A DNA stretch of 64,000 nt from RBG-16-66-20 sp964564865 (GCA_964564865.1 CAZMDA010000002.1:40391-104390); one strand, 5' to 3'; shown: positions 15,125-25,258, counted from the first letter of the stretch. The notes: generated by a model from the letters alone, not told the origin. A program made the numbers and translations.

Positions 15125-16404
15125 GAGGCGGTCTCTCCGGTCAGGCGCAGCAGGTTCAGGATCTCGGCGTAGCGGCGGTTGAGCAGATCCTCGCTCGCCG
15201 CGCCCATGTTGATCACGGCGTAGCGGTAGCTGCCCAGCCACTTCATCTCGCGCGCGAGGGCCCGGCCGCGCTTCAGGTACAGCATCACCGCCGCGTCCGG
15301 GTAGCGCGCGCGCACGCTGGCGACGTCCGCCTCGCGCGGCTCGCGCGCCAGCGGCCGGCCGTCGAAGCGCCGGGAGACGAGGCTGGCGGCGATGGCGCAG
15401 CCGGTGGGCGCGCGCCGCGCCTGCGGCTCGGCGCCGGTGCACAGCTCGAGCAGCATGCGGTGCGGGTCGATGCCGTCCACGCGCTGGTACAGGCCCGCCA
15501 GTTGCGAGGCGAGGCGCGGATTGAGCTCGATGATGGTCAACCGGTCGGTGCGCGGATTCCAGAACAGCTCGATGTTGAAGAAGCCGTGGCGATAGCCCAT
15601 CCCGGCGAGCAGGAGCTGCGCCAGTTCGCGCATGCGTTCCTGCACCGGCGCCGGGACGCGGGAGGGGTAGACGAAGCGTTCGAAGGCGTCCGTGCCCGGG
15701 AACATCACCGCGTCGCTCAGGCCTAGGAAGGTGACGCGGCCCTCGCGCACGTAGCCGTCCACGTTCACCTCCATGCCCTGCACCGGCTCCTCGGCGATGA
15801 GGTGGTGCGCATCGAGCGTGTAATCGGTATAGGCCGGCATCAGGTCGTTGAACGGCTTCACCAGGCGCCGGATGATCAGTTCCTCCAGGCGCGAGAACGC
15901 GAGGTGGCGGCGCAGCTCCTCGAAGCCGGCCACGCGGCGCGCCAGCACCGAGAAGGTGGCGCGCACCGGCTTGACGTAGAACGGGAAGGGCAGCCCGACC
16001 TGCTCCGGTTCCTGGATGCCGTACGGGAACACGGAGAACGCGGGCACCGCGCCCGGCGCGATCCGGCGCTGCTCCAGCCGCGCGTAGTACTTGTGCTGCG
16101 CGGTCACCACCACCGCCGGCGGCGTGCCGGGCAGGCCGAGGCGCCCGGCGACCGCGGCCGCGATCAGGGCGCCGAAGTACTCGTTGTTGCTGAACACCCC
16201 GTCGATGCGGCCGCGCCAGCGCTCGACCAGCTCGTCCACGAAGGCGCGCGCATCGAAGGTCAGGAGGCGCGCGTTCGACGGGAAGCGGAACAGGTCGAAG
16301 CCGGCCTCGACGAACTCGTAGTCCTCGTAGCCTCCGCGCGCGAAGGCCTCCCGGTCCCATTCCTTGGGAAAGACGACCAGGATCCGCTTGCGTGGCCTGG
16401 TCAT
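15121..16404 (-). CDS. ATP-grasp domain protein
   Basis: This 427-residue protein has an N-terminal nucleotide-binding-like part (RILVVFPKEWDREAF) and a central ATP-grasp domain. Visible elements are the substrate-loop lysine region FPFYVKPVRATFSV, the EEPVQGMEVNVDGYV strand and the metal-binding FNIELFWN...IIELNPRLASQ. Family enzymes join a carboxylate to an amine or thiol through an acyl-phosphate. ATG 16404 overlaps the methyltransferase stop. The neighbours (a methyltransferase, and exported YHS and hydrolase-fold proteins) suggest synthesis or modification of a small peptide or envelope metabolite, which is speculative. Confidence 0.82.
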   Translation of the reverse strand: MTRPRKRILVVFPKEWDREAFARGGYEDYEFVEAGFDLFRFPSNARLLTFDARAFVDELVERWRGRIDGVFSNNEYFGALIAAAVAGRLGLPGTPPAVVVTAQHKYYARLEQRRIAPGAVPAFSVFPYGIQEPEQVGLPFPFYVKPVRATFSVLARRVAGFEELRRHLAFSRLEELIIRRLVKPFNDLMPAYTDYTLDAHHLIAEEPVQGMEVNVDGYVREGRVTFLGLSDAVMFPGTDAFERFVYPSRVPAPVQERMRELAQLLLAGMGYRHGFFNIELFWNPRTDRLTIIELNPRLASQLAGLYQRVDGIDPHRMLLELCTGAEPQARRAPTGCAIAASLVSRRFDGRPLAREPREADVASVRARYPDAAVMLYLKRGRALAREMKWLGSYRYAVINMGAASEDLLNRRYAEILNLLRLTGETAS

Positions 16405-17072
16405 CCCGGGACCGCGGCCGGATGCACGGTGCCGCGCGCAAGGTAGTTGGTGCCGAAGAGGACCGGCTCGATCCTCAGGTCCGGCACATAGGCCTGCAGC
16501 AGGCGCCACGGCGCGTCCAGCCCGGACAACGTGGTGACGTAGGGACTCGCCTTCAGCAGGCGGTACAGGCGCAGCGGGAACAGCCAGCGCGAGGCATGCT
16601 TGATCCCGGCGATGGCGACGCGGGCGCGCGGCCGCGCCCGGGCGAAGATGCGCTCCAGCGCCGAGGGCGATTGCAGCACGTCGTGGGTGTAGTTGAACAG
16701 GATGGCGTCCAGCGGCGCGCCCGGGTCGGCCTGCTCCATGGGCGCCTGGATGAGCCGGACGTTGTCCCAGCCCGCGGCGGACACCCGCTCGCGGGCAAGG
16801 GCGATCATCTCCGGGCTGACCTCGACGCCGATGACGCGGCCCGAGGGGCCGACCGCCTCGCGCAGCAGCGGCAGGGACAGGCCGGTGCCGCAGGCGACGT
16901 CCAGCACCGTGTCCCCGGGCGCGAGACCCAGCAGGGCGATCACGCGCCGCCGCAGGGCCATGGTGCGCCGCGCGCTGGCGTCGTAGCCGGCGGCGTGCCG
17001 GCGGTACTTCTCGATCGCGAGGCTGGAATCGGGTTGCAGGGGCAGTGCTCCGCTCGTTTGCGCCGCCGTCAT
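16401..17072 (-). CDS. Class I SAM-dependent methyltransferase
   Basis: This 223-residue protein of the UbiE/Methyltransf_11 type has the SAM motif VLDVACGTGLSLPLL near residue 50, GVEVSPEMIALARERV for ribose binding, and LFNYTHDVLQSP after strand 4. The substrate is unknown. ATG 17072 is chosen over upstream in-frame codons that lie in the ndh-proximal gap and have no family similarity. It follows ndh by 59 bases and opens a four-gene chain joined by ATGA overlaps. Confidence 0.82.
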   Translation of the reverse strand: MTAAQTSGALPLQPDSSLAIEKYRRHAAGYDASARRTMALRRRVIALLGLAPGDTVLDVACGTGLSLPLLREAVGPSGRVIGVEVSPEMIALARERVSAAGWDNVRLIQAPMEQADPGAPLDAILFNYTHDVLQSPSALERIFARARPRARVAIAGIKHASRWLFPLRLYRLLKASPYVTTLSGLDAPWRLLQAYVPDLRIEPVLFGTNYLARGTVHPAAVPG

Positions 17073-17131
17073 GGGCTGGTGGTCGGCGCCGGGCTGTCGT
17101 TCATGACGCGGCGAACAGGGATTGCGGCGCT

Positions 17132-18382
17132 TTAGTCCGGCGGCCGGCCGCCGCCGATCACGATCCGGGCATTGCGCTCGAAGGTCCAGTAGGCCCAGGC
17201 CCAGTCGATCAGCACCACGATCCGGTTGCGGAAGCCGATCAGGAAGTAGATGTGGGCGAGCAGCCACAGCAGCCACGCCGGGTAGCCCGAGAAGCGCAGC
17301 TTGCCCAGCACCGCCACCGCGGCGTTGCGGCCGATGGTGGCCAGCATGCCGACGTCCTGGTAGCGGAACGGCGCCAGGGGCCTGCCGCGCAGCGAGGCGA
17401 CGATGTTGCGGGCGACGTGGCGCCCCATCTGCTTCGCCGCCGGCGCGATGCCCGGGACCGCTGGGGCGTGCCAGGGCAGGGCGGCGAGGTCCCCGATCAC
17501 CGCCACCTCCGGGTGTCCGGGAACGGAAAGATCCTCGCCCACGATGACCCGCCCGGCGCGGTCCAGCGGCACCCCCAGGCTCGCGCCCAGCGGCGAGGCC
17601 GCCACGCCCGCCGCCCAGACCACGGTGCGCGCCGCGAGGCGGTCCGCCCCGAGCTGCACGCCGCCGGCATCGATGCCACTCACCCTCCGGCCCAGCCAGA
17701 CGGTGACGCCCAGGCGCTCCAGCTGCCGGCGCGCCTTCTCCGACAGGCTGGGCGGGTAGCCCGGCAGGACACGGTCGGTGCCCTCCACCAGCACCACGCG
17801 TGCGTTGCGCGGGTCGAAGCGGCGGAACTCGCCGTGAAGCGTGTGGCGCGCGATCTCGGCGAAAGCGCCCGCCAGCTCCACGCCGGTGGCGCCGCCGCCG
17901 ATGACGACGAACGTCAGCCAGTCGGCGCGCTTCGCCGGGTCGGTTTCCCGCTCCGCGTGCTCGTAGGCGAGCAGCACCCGGCGGCGGATCTCGTAGGCGT
18001 CCTCCAGGGTCTTCAGGCTGGGCGCGTGCGCCGCCCAGTCGTCATGGCCGAAATAGCTGTTGGTGGCGCCGGTGGCGAGGATCAGGCGGTCGTAGGCGAT
18101 CTCGTCGCCGCCGTCCAGCACCACGGCGCGCCGGGCCGCGTCGATGCGCGTCGCGTTGCCGTAGATCACGGTGGCGTTGTCCTGCCCGGCGAGGATGTGC
18201 CGGATCGGCGCCGCCACCGCGGGGGCGGAGAGGCCGGCCGTCGCCACCTGGTACAGCAGCGGCTGGAACAGGTGGTGATTGGTGCGGTCCACCACTGTGA
18301 TCCTCACCGGCGCGCCGGCCAGGGCGCGCGCGGCGAACAGGCCGCCGAAACCGCAACCAAGGATGACGACATGGGGTTCCAC
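17132..18382 (-). CDS. ndh: Type II NADH:quinone dehydrogenase
   Basis: This 416-residue flavoprotein has two dinucleotide folds: an FAD site at VVILGCGFGGLFAARAL (residue 5 on) and an NAD site at TFVVIGGGATGVELAG (about 160). It also has the second FAD contact VAVIGDLAA and the quinone-site region APAAKQMGRHVA. The C-terminus carries an amphipathic or hydrophobic anchor (YPAWLLWLLAHIYFLIGF). NDH-2 oxidises NADH and reduces quinone without proton pumping at the inner membrane. GTG 18382 lies six bases after TATCAT, implying a leaderless transcript, and is 21 bases from the divergent thioesterase start. Confidence 0.92.
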   Translation of the reverse strand: MEPHVVILGCGFGGLFAARALAGAPVRITVVDRTNHHLFQPLLYQVATAGLSAPAVAAPIRHILAGQDNATVIYGNATRIDAARRAVVLDGGDEIAYDRLILATGATNSYFGHDDWAAHAPSLKTLEDAYEIRRRVLLAYEHAERETDPAKRADWLTFVVIGGGATGVELAGAFAEIARHTLHGEFRRFDPRNARVVLVEGTDRVLPGYPPSLSEKARRQLERLGVTVWLGRRVSGIDAGGVQLGADRLAARTVVWAAGVAASPLGASLGVPLDRAGRVIVGEDLSVPGHPEVAVIGDLAALPWHAPAVPGIAPAAKQMGRHVARNIVASLRGRPLAPFRYQDVGMLATIGRNAAVAVLGKLRFSGYPAWLLWLLAHIYFLIGFRNRIVVLIDWAWAYWTFERNARIVIGGGRPPD

Positions 18383-18387
18383 GCGGC

Positions 18388-18394
18388 TATGATA
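18388..18394. promoter_or_regulatory. Shared -10 dyad for divergent ndh and thioesterase
   Basis: TATGAT (18388-18393, plus) and TATCAT (18394-18389, minus) are the two strands of CTATGATAG. The minus box ends exactly six bases before GTG 18382 of ndh. The plus box ends ten bases before ATG 18404. No room exists for normal leaders. Confidence 0.55.
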
Positions 18395-18403
18395 GCGGCT
18401 CGC

Positions 18404-18808
18404 ATGGAACTCTCCTCGATCCTCCGGCCCGGCGGCACCGGGAACGCCGCGTTGACCGTGGGCGAAGAGCACACCGCTCCGCGCGTCGGCAGCGGCCTGG
18501 TGCACGTGCTCGCCACGCCCGTGATGATCAACCTGTTCGAGGCCGCCGCGCTGGACGCGGTGGACCAGAACCTGCCGGCCGGCTACCAGAGCCTCGGCAC
18601 GGTGCTCAACGTGCGCCACATCGCGGCGACGCCGGTGGGGATGAAGGTGCGCGCGCGGGCGGAAGTGCTGCGGGTCGATGGGCGCACCGTGTACCTGAAG
18701 GTCGAGGCGCACGACGATAAGGACCTGATCGGCGATGGCCTGCACGAGCGCGTGGTGGTCAACGTCGAGAAATTCAGCCTGCGCGTGCAGCGCAAACTCA
18801 AGCCATGA
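18404..18808 (+). CDS. FlK-like hotdog thioesterase
   Basis: This 134-residue protein resembles the fluoroacetyl-CoA thioesterase-like hotdog family. The pattern is TPVMINLFEAAALDAV for the long helix with the catalytic Glu, YQSLGTVLNVRHIAATPVGM for the central strands, and HERVVVNVEKF near the end. It likely hydrolyses an acyl-CoA. The start is ATG 18404; upstream ATGs in frame overlap ndh. It is followed after 10 bases by the DadA-like gene. Confidence 0.8.
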   Translation: MELSSILRPGGTGNAALTVGEEHTAPRVGSGLVHVLATPVMINLFEAAALDAVDQNLPAGYQSLGTVLNVRHIAATPVGMKVRARAEVLRVDGRTVYLKVEAHDDKDLIGDGLHERVVVNVEKFSLRVQRKLKP

Positions 18809-18818
18809 GGAGCGGCAC

Positions 18819-20060
18819 GTGAAGGCCGACATCGCGGTCCTCGGCGGCGGCATCGTCGGCGTCTGCGTCGCCCTGCACCTGCAGAAACGGGGACGGGCCA
18901 CGATTCTGCTGGACCGGCGCGGCGCGGCCGAGGAAACCTCGTTCGGCAACGCCGGCCTGATCCAGCGCGAGGGCGTGGTGCCCTACGGCTTCCCGCACGA
19001 TTTCGGGGCCCTGCTGCGCTACGGCCTGAACCGCACCATCGACGCCCACTACCACCTCACCGCGCTGCCCGAGATCGCGCCCTTCCTGTGGAAATACTGG
19101 ACCCACTCGCGCAAGGAGAGGCACGCCGAGATCGCGCGGCTGTACTCCAAGCTCATCGAGCATTGTGTCGTCGAGCACGACGCGCTCGCGGCCGAGGCGG
19201 GCGCGCAGGGGCTCATCCGGCGCGACGGCTGGATCCGCGCCTTCCGCACCGAGGCCAAGAGGGACGCCAGCTTCGCCGAGGCGGAGCTGTGGAAGCGCGA
19301 GTTCGGCGTCATCTACCGCACCCTCGATGCGCGCGCGCTGCAGGAAATGGAGCCCCACCTCGCGCCGGTGCTCTCCGGCGGCCTGCACTGGACCGAACCC
19401 ACCACCGTCACCGACCCCAACGCGCTCGCGCTCGCCTACCTGCGGCGCTTCGAGTCCTTGGGCGGGCGCTTCGTACAGGGCAATGCGGCGACGCTGGAGG
19501 CGAATGGCACGGGCTGGCGCCTGCGCACCGCGGAAGGCCCCGTGGAGACCGGCGCCGCGGTGATCGCACTCGGCCCCTGGGCCGATGTCGTCACGCGGAT
19601 GCTGGGCTACGACCTGCCGCTGGCGGTGAAGCGCGGCTACCACATGCACTACCGCGCCGCGGGGGTGGCGAAGCTCAACCGGCCGGTGCTCGACAGCGAG
19701 TCCGGCTACTGCCTCGCGCCGATGGCGCGCGGCATCCGCCTGACCACCGGCGCGGAGTTCGCCCTGCGCGACGCGATCCGCACCCCGGTGCAGCTCGGCC
19801 GCGCCGAGCCCATCGCCCGCAACCTGTTCCCGTTGGCGGAACGCGTCGATGCGGAGCCGTGGATGGGCGCGCGGCCCTGCACGCCGGACATGATGCCCAT
19901 CATCGGGCCCGCGCCGCGGCACGGGAACCTGTGGTTCGCCTTCGGCCATGCCCACCACGGGCTGACGCTGGGGCCGGTGACCGGACGGCTGATCGCGGAG
20001 ATGGTGACCGGGGAACAACCGTTCGTGGATCCGGCGCCGTACCGGGCGGAGCGGTTCTGA
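18819..20060 (+). CDS. DadA-like D-amino acid dehydrogenase/FAD oxidoreductase
   Basis: This 413-residue flavoprotein of the DAO family has the FAD motif IAVLGGGIVGVCVALHL at residue 5, the early ETSFGNAGLI signature and the C-terminal GARPCTPDMMPIIGPAP and GHAHHGLTLGP segments that are hallmarks of DadA. Such enzymes deaminate D-amino acids and pass electrons to the quinone pool. The precise substrate is uncertain. GTG 18819 has a clear GAGGAG ribosome site; no other start fits. It is probably cotranscribed with the thioesterase. Confidence 0.88.
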   Translation: MKADIAVLGGGIVGVCVALHLQKRGRATILLDRRGAAEETSFGNAGLIQREGVVPYGFPHDFGALLRYGLNRTIDAHYHLTALPEIAPFLWKYWTHSRKERHAEIARLYSKLIEHCVVEHDALAAEAGAQGLIRRDGWIRAFRTEAKRDASFAEAELWKREFGVIYRTLDARALQEMEPHLAPVLSGGLHWTEPTTVTDPNALALAYLRRFESLGGRFVQGNAATLEANGTGWRLRTAEGPVETGAAVIALGPWADVVTRMLGYDLPLAVKRGYHMHYRAAGVAKLNRPVLDSESGYCLAPMARGIRLTTGAEFALRDAIRTPVQLGRAEPIARNLFPLAERVDAEPWMGARPCTPDMMPIIGPAPRHGNLWFAFGHAHHGLTLGPVTGRLIAEMVTGEQPFVDPAPYRAERF

Positions 20061-20080
20061 AGCGCGTCGTTTGACCCGGC

Positions 20081-20347
20081 ATGACCCCTGCCCAACGCCT
20101 CGTCAACCTGATCACCCCCGACCGCAGCCGCTGGCTGCCGATGCTCGGGTGCCTCGCCATCGCCGGCGCCTGCATCCAGGCGGTGCTGTTCCTCAAGCCC
20201 GCCGAGCCGCTGCTCTCGATCCTCGTGATCGGCGCGCTGATGAGCTGGTTCATCGGCGCGCTGGCCGCGATCGGCTATACGCGCTGGTTCTTCGGCAGGG
20301 AGTTCGCCCGTGGCAAGCAGGAGAGCGGAGACGTGAAGCGGGAGTGA
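20081..20347 (+). CDS. Small membrane protein, unknown
   Basis: The 88-residue product has two hydrophobic segments (about residues 18-36 and 44-63), a short polar N-terminus and a charged C-terminal tail rich in Lys, Arg and Glu. I recognise no family. It follows the DadA-like gene by 20 bases and may be cotranscribed. Its stop codon is directly followed by a 20-bp palindrome. Confidence 0.6.
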   Translation: MTPAQRLVNLITPDRSRWLPMLGCLAIAGACIQAVLFLKPAEPLLSILVIGALMSWFIGALAAIGYTRWFFGREFARGKQESGDVKRE

Positions 20348-20367
20348 ATGTAACCGATCGGTTACAT
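20348..20367. repeat. Dispersed 20-bp palindrome, copy 3
   Basis: This copy is identical to 5002-5021 and 6295-6314. It begins immediately after the stop of the small membrane protein and lies between two convergent genes. A C-rich sequence, CGGCCCCCGG, follows. Confidence 0.9.
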
Positions 20368-20378
20368 CGGCCCCCGGT

Positions 20379-21427
<1,049 letters not shown>

Positions 21428-21431
<4 letters not shown>

Positions 21432-22093
21432 CAGGCCCTCGCGCCAAAGACGACGGGGTGGAGCCAGAGGAACGCGGCGTAGAGCGCGAGGCCGATCGCC
21501 GGGTTGCGCAGCCCGATCTCCGAGGCGACGACGCGGTTGCGGCCGGCGGCGATGGCGGCGAAGGGCACGAAGGAGGTCGCCGCGGCGAAGCGCTTCCAGT
21601 CCTCGCCCGCGCTCGCCGCCCGGCGCCGGTCGATGGACCGCGCGCCCAGCAGGGCCAGGACGAGGAAGCTGCCGAAGAACACCGTGGCCTTCAGCTCGCC
21701 GCGCGCGAGGATGTGCGCCCCGGCCCACAGCGCGAAGCCCCACATCAGCGGGTGGCGCGTGACGCGCAGGATGCCGCTCGCGGCGTCCTCGCGCTTGAGC
21801 AGCCGGCCGGCGCCGACCAGCGTCGGGTTGCGCGACAGCAGGCCGCAGGCCATGAGGATGAAGGCGAAGGGCATCACGATCGCCGGGGCGAGGCGAAGGC
21901 CCGGCCAGAGGACTTCAATCGGCGCCTTGCCGTACGCCCAGATCATCCAGCCCAGCGTGGCGAAGGCCGCCAGCGAATACACCGCCTGGTAGGCCTTCTC
22001 GCCCATGGCGCCGGCGAGCGCGCCGCGCAGCGGCGTGCTGGAGACGAAATGCGTCGCCAGGAACGCGGCGCAGGCGAGAACCAGCTGCTCCAT
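21428..22093 (-). CDS. NnrU-family membrane protein
   Basis: This 221-residue protein of the NnrU family has about six membrane segments and the conserved VTRHPLMWGFALWAGAHIL motif, which resembles isoprenylcysteine-methyltransferase-type proteins. NnrU was linked to nitrite/nitric-oxide metabolism in denitrifiers, but its activity is unproven. It overlaps pepN upstream (TGATG) and the kinase downstream (GTGA). Confidence 0.85.
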
Positions 22094-24579
22094 CAGGCGA
22101 GCGCCCGGGTCACGATCTCGGCGACGTCGCGCGACAGGCCATCCGCCGCGCGGATGCGCTCCAGCTGCCGGCGGGCATGGCCCTGCCGTCCGGCGTCGAG
22201 CTTGCGCCAGCGGTCGAAGCCGCGCGCCATGCGCGCCGCCACCTGCGGGTTGAGCTGGTCCAGCGCCAGCACCTGGTCGGCGAGGAACGCGTAGCCGCCG
22301 CCGTCGGCGGCGTGGAAGCGGACGTGGTTGGCGGAGAAGCCGCGGATGAGCGAGTACACCTTGTTCGGCACCTTGATGTCGAAGGCCTCGTGCGACAACA
22401 GCTCGCGCACGCGGGCGAGCGTCCCGGGCAGGCGCGAGCCCGCCTGCACCGCGAGCCACTTGTCCACCACCAGCGGCTCGTGCTTCCACTTGCCGTAGAA
22501 GGAATCGAGGGCGATGGCGCGCTGCGGCGCGTTCGAGTTGGCGAGGAAGCCCAGCGCCGCCATGCACTCGGTCATGTTGTCCGACTGGCCATACTGCTCG
22601 TAGCACAGCGCCACCAGGTCGGCGGTCTCCAGCTCCATCAGGTAGCCCAGCGCCAGGTTGCGCAGCGAGCGGCGGCCGATCGCGGCCGCATCCGGCGAGT
22701 ACGGCCCCTTCAACTCCATGGCGCGGTAGGCGGCAAGCAGCTCGTCCTTGAGCGCCTGCGCGAGCGCGCGGCGCAGGCGGTTGCGCGCGGCGTGCAGCGC
22801 GTCCGGGTCCACCGTGTCCATCTGCTCGGCGAGGAAGGTCTCCGAGGGCAGGGCGAGCGCCTCGGCGGCGAAGGCGGGGTCGGGATCGGACAGCAGCCGG
22901 CGCGCGGCGTCGATGAAGGCCGCCGGCGGCTCGCCGCCGCGCTCCAGGATGATGGTCGCCGCCAGGCGCTGGCCGGCCTCCCAGCGGTTGAACGGGTCGT
23001 CGTCGTGCGCCATCAGGTGCAGAAGCTCGTCGTCCGTGTAGGCGTAGTTGACGATCACCGGCGCCGAGAAGCCGCGCAGCAGCGACGGCGCCGTGCCGGC
23101 GGGGGCGTCGAACACCAGCGTCTCCTCGCGTGCTTTGAGCGAATGCAGGCGCTCGTCATTGCCGACCTTGACCGCGAATGGGATGTGGAACGGCGGCTCC
23201 ATGGACTGCTTCACCTTGAGCGTGTAGCGCCCATCCTTCCATGCGCCGCTGCAGTCCAGCACCGGCGTGCCGGCGATGTCGTACCAGCGCCGGAACTGGG
23301 AAAGGTCGATGCCGGAAGCATCTTCCATGGCCTGGACGAAGTCGTCGCAGGTGACCGCCTGGCCGTCGTGGCGCTGGAAATACAGCTTCATCCCGGCCTG
23401 GAACTTCGCCTCGCCCAGCAGGGTGTGCTGCATGCGCACCACCTCGGCGCCCTTCTCGTACACCGTCATGGTGTAGAAGTTGCGGATCTCCATGTAGGAC
23501 TGCGGCCGCACCGGGTGCGCCATCGGGCCGGCGTCCTCGGGGAACTGCATGGCGCGCAGGCTGCGCACCTCCTGGATGCGCGACACCGCGCGCGAGTAGG
23601 TGTCGGCGCCGTATTCCTGGTCGCGGAACACGGTCAGGCCTTCCTTCAGCGACAGCTGGAACCAGTCGCGGCAGGTGACGCGGTTGCCGGTCCAGTTGTG
23701 GAAGTACTCGTGCGCCACGACGCGGTCGATGTTCACGTAGTCAGTGTCGGTCGCGGTGTCCGGGCGCGCGAGGACATACTTGGCGTTGAAGATGTTGAGG
23801 CCCTTGTTCTCCATCGCGCCGGAGTTGAAGTCCCCCACGGCGACGATCTTGTATTCGTCGAGATCGAGCGCCAGGCCGAAGCGCTTCTCGTCCCAGTCGA
23901 TGGCGCGCTTGAGGCAATCCATGGACCAGGCGGCCTGGTCCAGCTTGCCGGGCTCGACGTAGATTGCGAGCTTCTTTCCCCGGTGCGTCTCCTCCAGCAC
24001 CTCGAGCTTCGCCGCCACCAGCGCGAACAGGTACGAGGGCTTGGGAAAGGGATCCTCGAAGGTGGCCCATCCTTCGCCCGCGGCCACCCGGTTGCCGTTG
24101 GACAGCAGCACCGGATACTTCGCCGGGTCGGCGCGCACCGTGGTGCGGAAGGTCGCCAGCACGTCGGGCCGGTCCGGGTACCAGGTGATGCGCCGGAAGC
24201 CCTGCGCCTCGCACTGGGTGACGAATCCGCTCGCGGCCTGGTAGAGCCCCTCCAGCTTGGTGTTCCGTTGCGGGACGATGCGCGTCAGGGTCTTCAGCGC
24301 GAAGGCGTCCGGCACGCCGGGAATGGTCAGCAGTTCCGGCGTGACGGCGTGGGCGGCGGGCTTGCCGTCCAGTTCCAGCGACACCAGTTCCAGCTCGTCG
24401 CCGTTCAGCTCCAGCGGCGCATTGGGGGTGCGGGCCGCCGGATTGCGGCGCAGGGACAGGACGGCGGTGACCAGGGCGTCCTGGTCGCGGATCGCCACGT
24501 CCAGCTCGACGCGTTCGACGAGGAACGCCGGCGGGGTGTAGTCCTTGAGGTGGATGGTCTTCGGGGTGGGTTCGCGCAT
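22093..24579 (-). CDS. pepN: Aminopeptidase N
   Basis: This 828-residue M1 zinc aminopeptidase (E. coli PepN is 870) removes N-terminal residues from peptides in the cytosol. The substrate motif GAMEN and the zinc motif HEYFHNWTGNR, with the distal glutamate in SLKEGLTVFRDQE, lie in the first half. DUF3458-type C-terminal domains follow. A TAAAAT box (24592-24587) ends seven bases before ATG 24579, giving a near-leaderless message. Confidence 0.95.
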   Translation of the reverse strand: MREPTPKTIHLKDYTPPAFLVERVELDVAIRDQDALVTAVLSLRRNPAARTPNAPLELNGDELELVSLELDGKPAAHAVTPELLTIPGVPDAFALKTLTRIVPQRNTKLEGLYQAASGFVTQCEAQGFRRITWYPDRPDVLATFRTTVRADPAKYPVLLSNGNRVAAGEGWATFEDPFPKPSYLFALVAAKLEVLEETHRGKKLAIYVEPGKLDQAAWSMDCLKRAIDWDEKRFGLALDLDEYKIVAVGDFNSGAMENKGLNIFNAKYVLARPDTATDTDYVNIDRVVAHEYFHNWTGNRVTCRDWFQLSLKEGLTVFRDQEYGADTYSRAVSRIQEVRSLRAMQFPEDAGPMAHPVRPQSYMEIRNFYTMTVYEKGAEVVRMQHTLLGEAKFQAGMKLYFQRHDGQAVTCDDFVQAMEDASGIDLSQFRRWYDIAGTPVLDCSGAWKDGRYTLKVKQSMEPPFHIPFAVKVGNDERLHSLKAREETLVFDAPAGTAPSLLRGFSAPVIVNYAYTDDELLHLMAHDDDPFNRWEAGQRLAATIILERGGEPPAAFIDAARRLLSDPDPAFAAEALALPSETFLAEQMDTVDPDALHAARNRLRRALAQALKDELLAAYRAMELKGPYSPDAAAIGRRSLRNLALGYLMELETADLVALCYEQYGQSDNMTECMAALGFLANSNAPQRAIALDSFYGKWKHEPLVVDKWLAVQAGSRLPGTLARVRELLSHEAFDIKVPNKVYSLIRGFSANHVRFHAADGGGYAFLADQVLALDQLNPQVAARMARGFDRWRKLDAGRQGHARRQLERIRAADGLSRDVAEIVTRALA

Positions 24580-24639
24580 GGGCCCGATTTTACAGGCCGC
24601 ACCCCGAGGTGGCCCTACGCGTTCTGTCCCAGGAGAACG

Positions 24640-25227
24640 CTAGGCGTTCTTCTCCGCCAGGCGCTTGATCAGGCCCTCGATGCCCGAGGTGCGCGTGACC
24701 TGCTCGAACTCCGAGCGGTAGGTGAGCACCAGGCTCACCCCTTCGACGCTGATGTCGTAGATCTTCCAGCCCTCCGGGGTCTTCTTCATCGCGTACTCCA
24801 CCGGCACCGGCGGCGCGCCGGGCTTCAGGTACCGGTTGCGCACCGTGGTCTCGGTGGCGCCGGCGGCCATGCGCACCGGCAGCACCTGCATGGTCTGGCC
24901 GCGGTAGGTGTCGATGGCGTTGGAGTAGATGCGGATCAGCAGGCTGCGGAACTCGGCGACGATGCGCTCGCGCTGGGCCGGGGTGGCGTTCCACCACGGC
25001 TTGCCCACGGCGAGCTGCGCCGCCTCGCGGAAGTCCACGTGCGGCAGCACCTTCTGCTCGGCCAGCTGCAGCGACTTCTTGCGGTCGCCGGCCTGCAGGT
25101 CCTTGTCGGACTTGATGCTCTCCAGGACGTCGGCCGTGATTTTTCGCACCAGTTCCTCGGGGCCGAGTTGCTGTGCCGCCGCGTTGAATGCGACCAGGAG
25201 AGACAGGACTGCGATGGCGGTTTTCAT
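24640..25227 (-). CDS. MlaC-family phospholipid-binding protein
   Basis: This 195-residue periplasmic protein has a signal peptide (MKTAIAVLSLLVAFNAAA) and the MlaC/Ttg2D fold: LAEQKVLPHVDFREAAQLAVG, WWNATPAQRERIVAEFRSLL and KKTPEGWKIYDISVEGVSLV. MlaC shuttles phospholipids between outer and inner membranes. Other mla genes (E, F, D, A) are not nearby, so it is either a stray copy or serves another pathway. The ATG 25227 start gives the signal peptide; a GAGGAGG lies somewhat far upstream. Confidence 0.88.
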   Translation of the reverse strand: MKTAIAVLSLLVAFNAAAQQLGPEELVRKITADVLESIKSDKDLQAGDRKKSLQLAEQKVLPHVDFREAAQLAVGKPWWNATPAQRERIVAEFRSLLIRIYSNAIDTYRGQTMQVLPVRMAAGATETTVRNRYLKPGAPPVPVEYAMKKTPEGWKIYDISVEGVSLVLTYRSEFEQVTRTSGIEGLIKRLAEKNA

Positions 25228-25258
25228 GCGCTCTTTGACCTCCTCGGGTCGGCCAAGT

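Noticed and set aside
14558..16441. A single 627-codon frame joining sequence antiphase to the ATP-grasp gene with the YHS lipoprotein
   Set aside because: The first two thirds are an out-of-frame reading of the ATP-grasp gene; the lipoprotein signal beginning at 15124 marks the real start.
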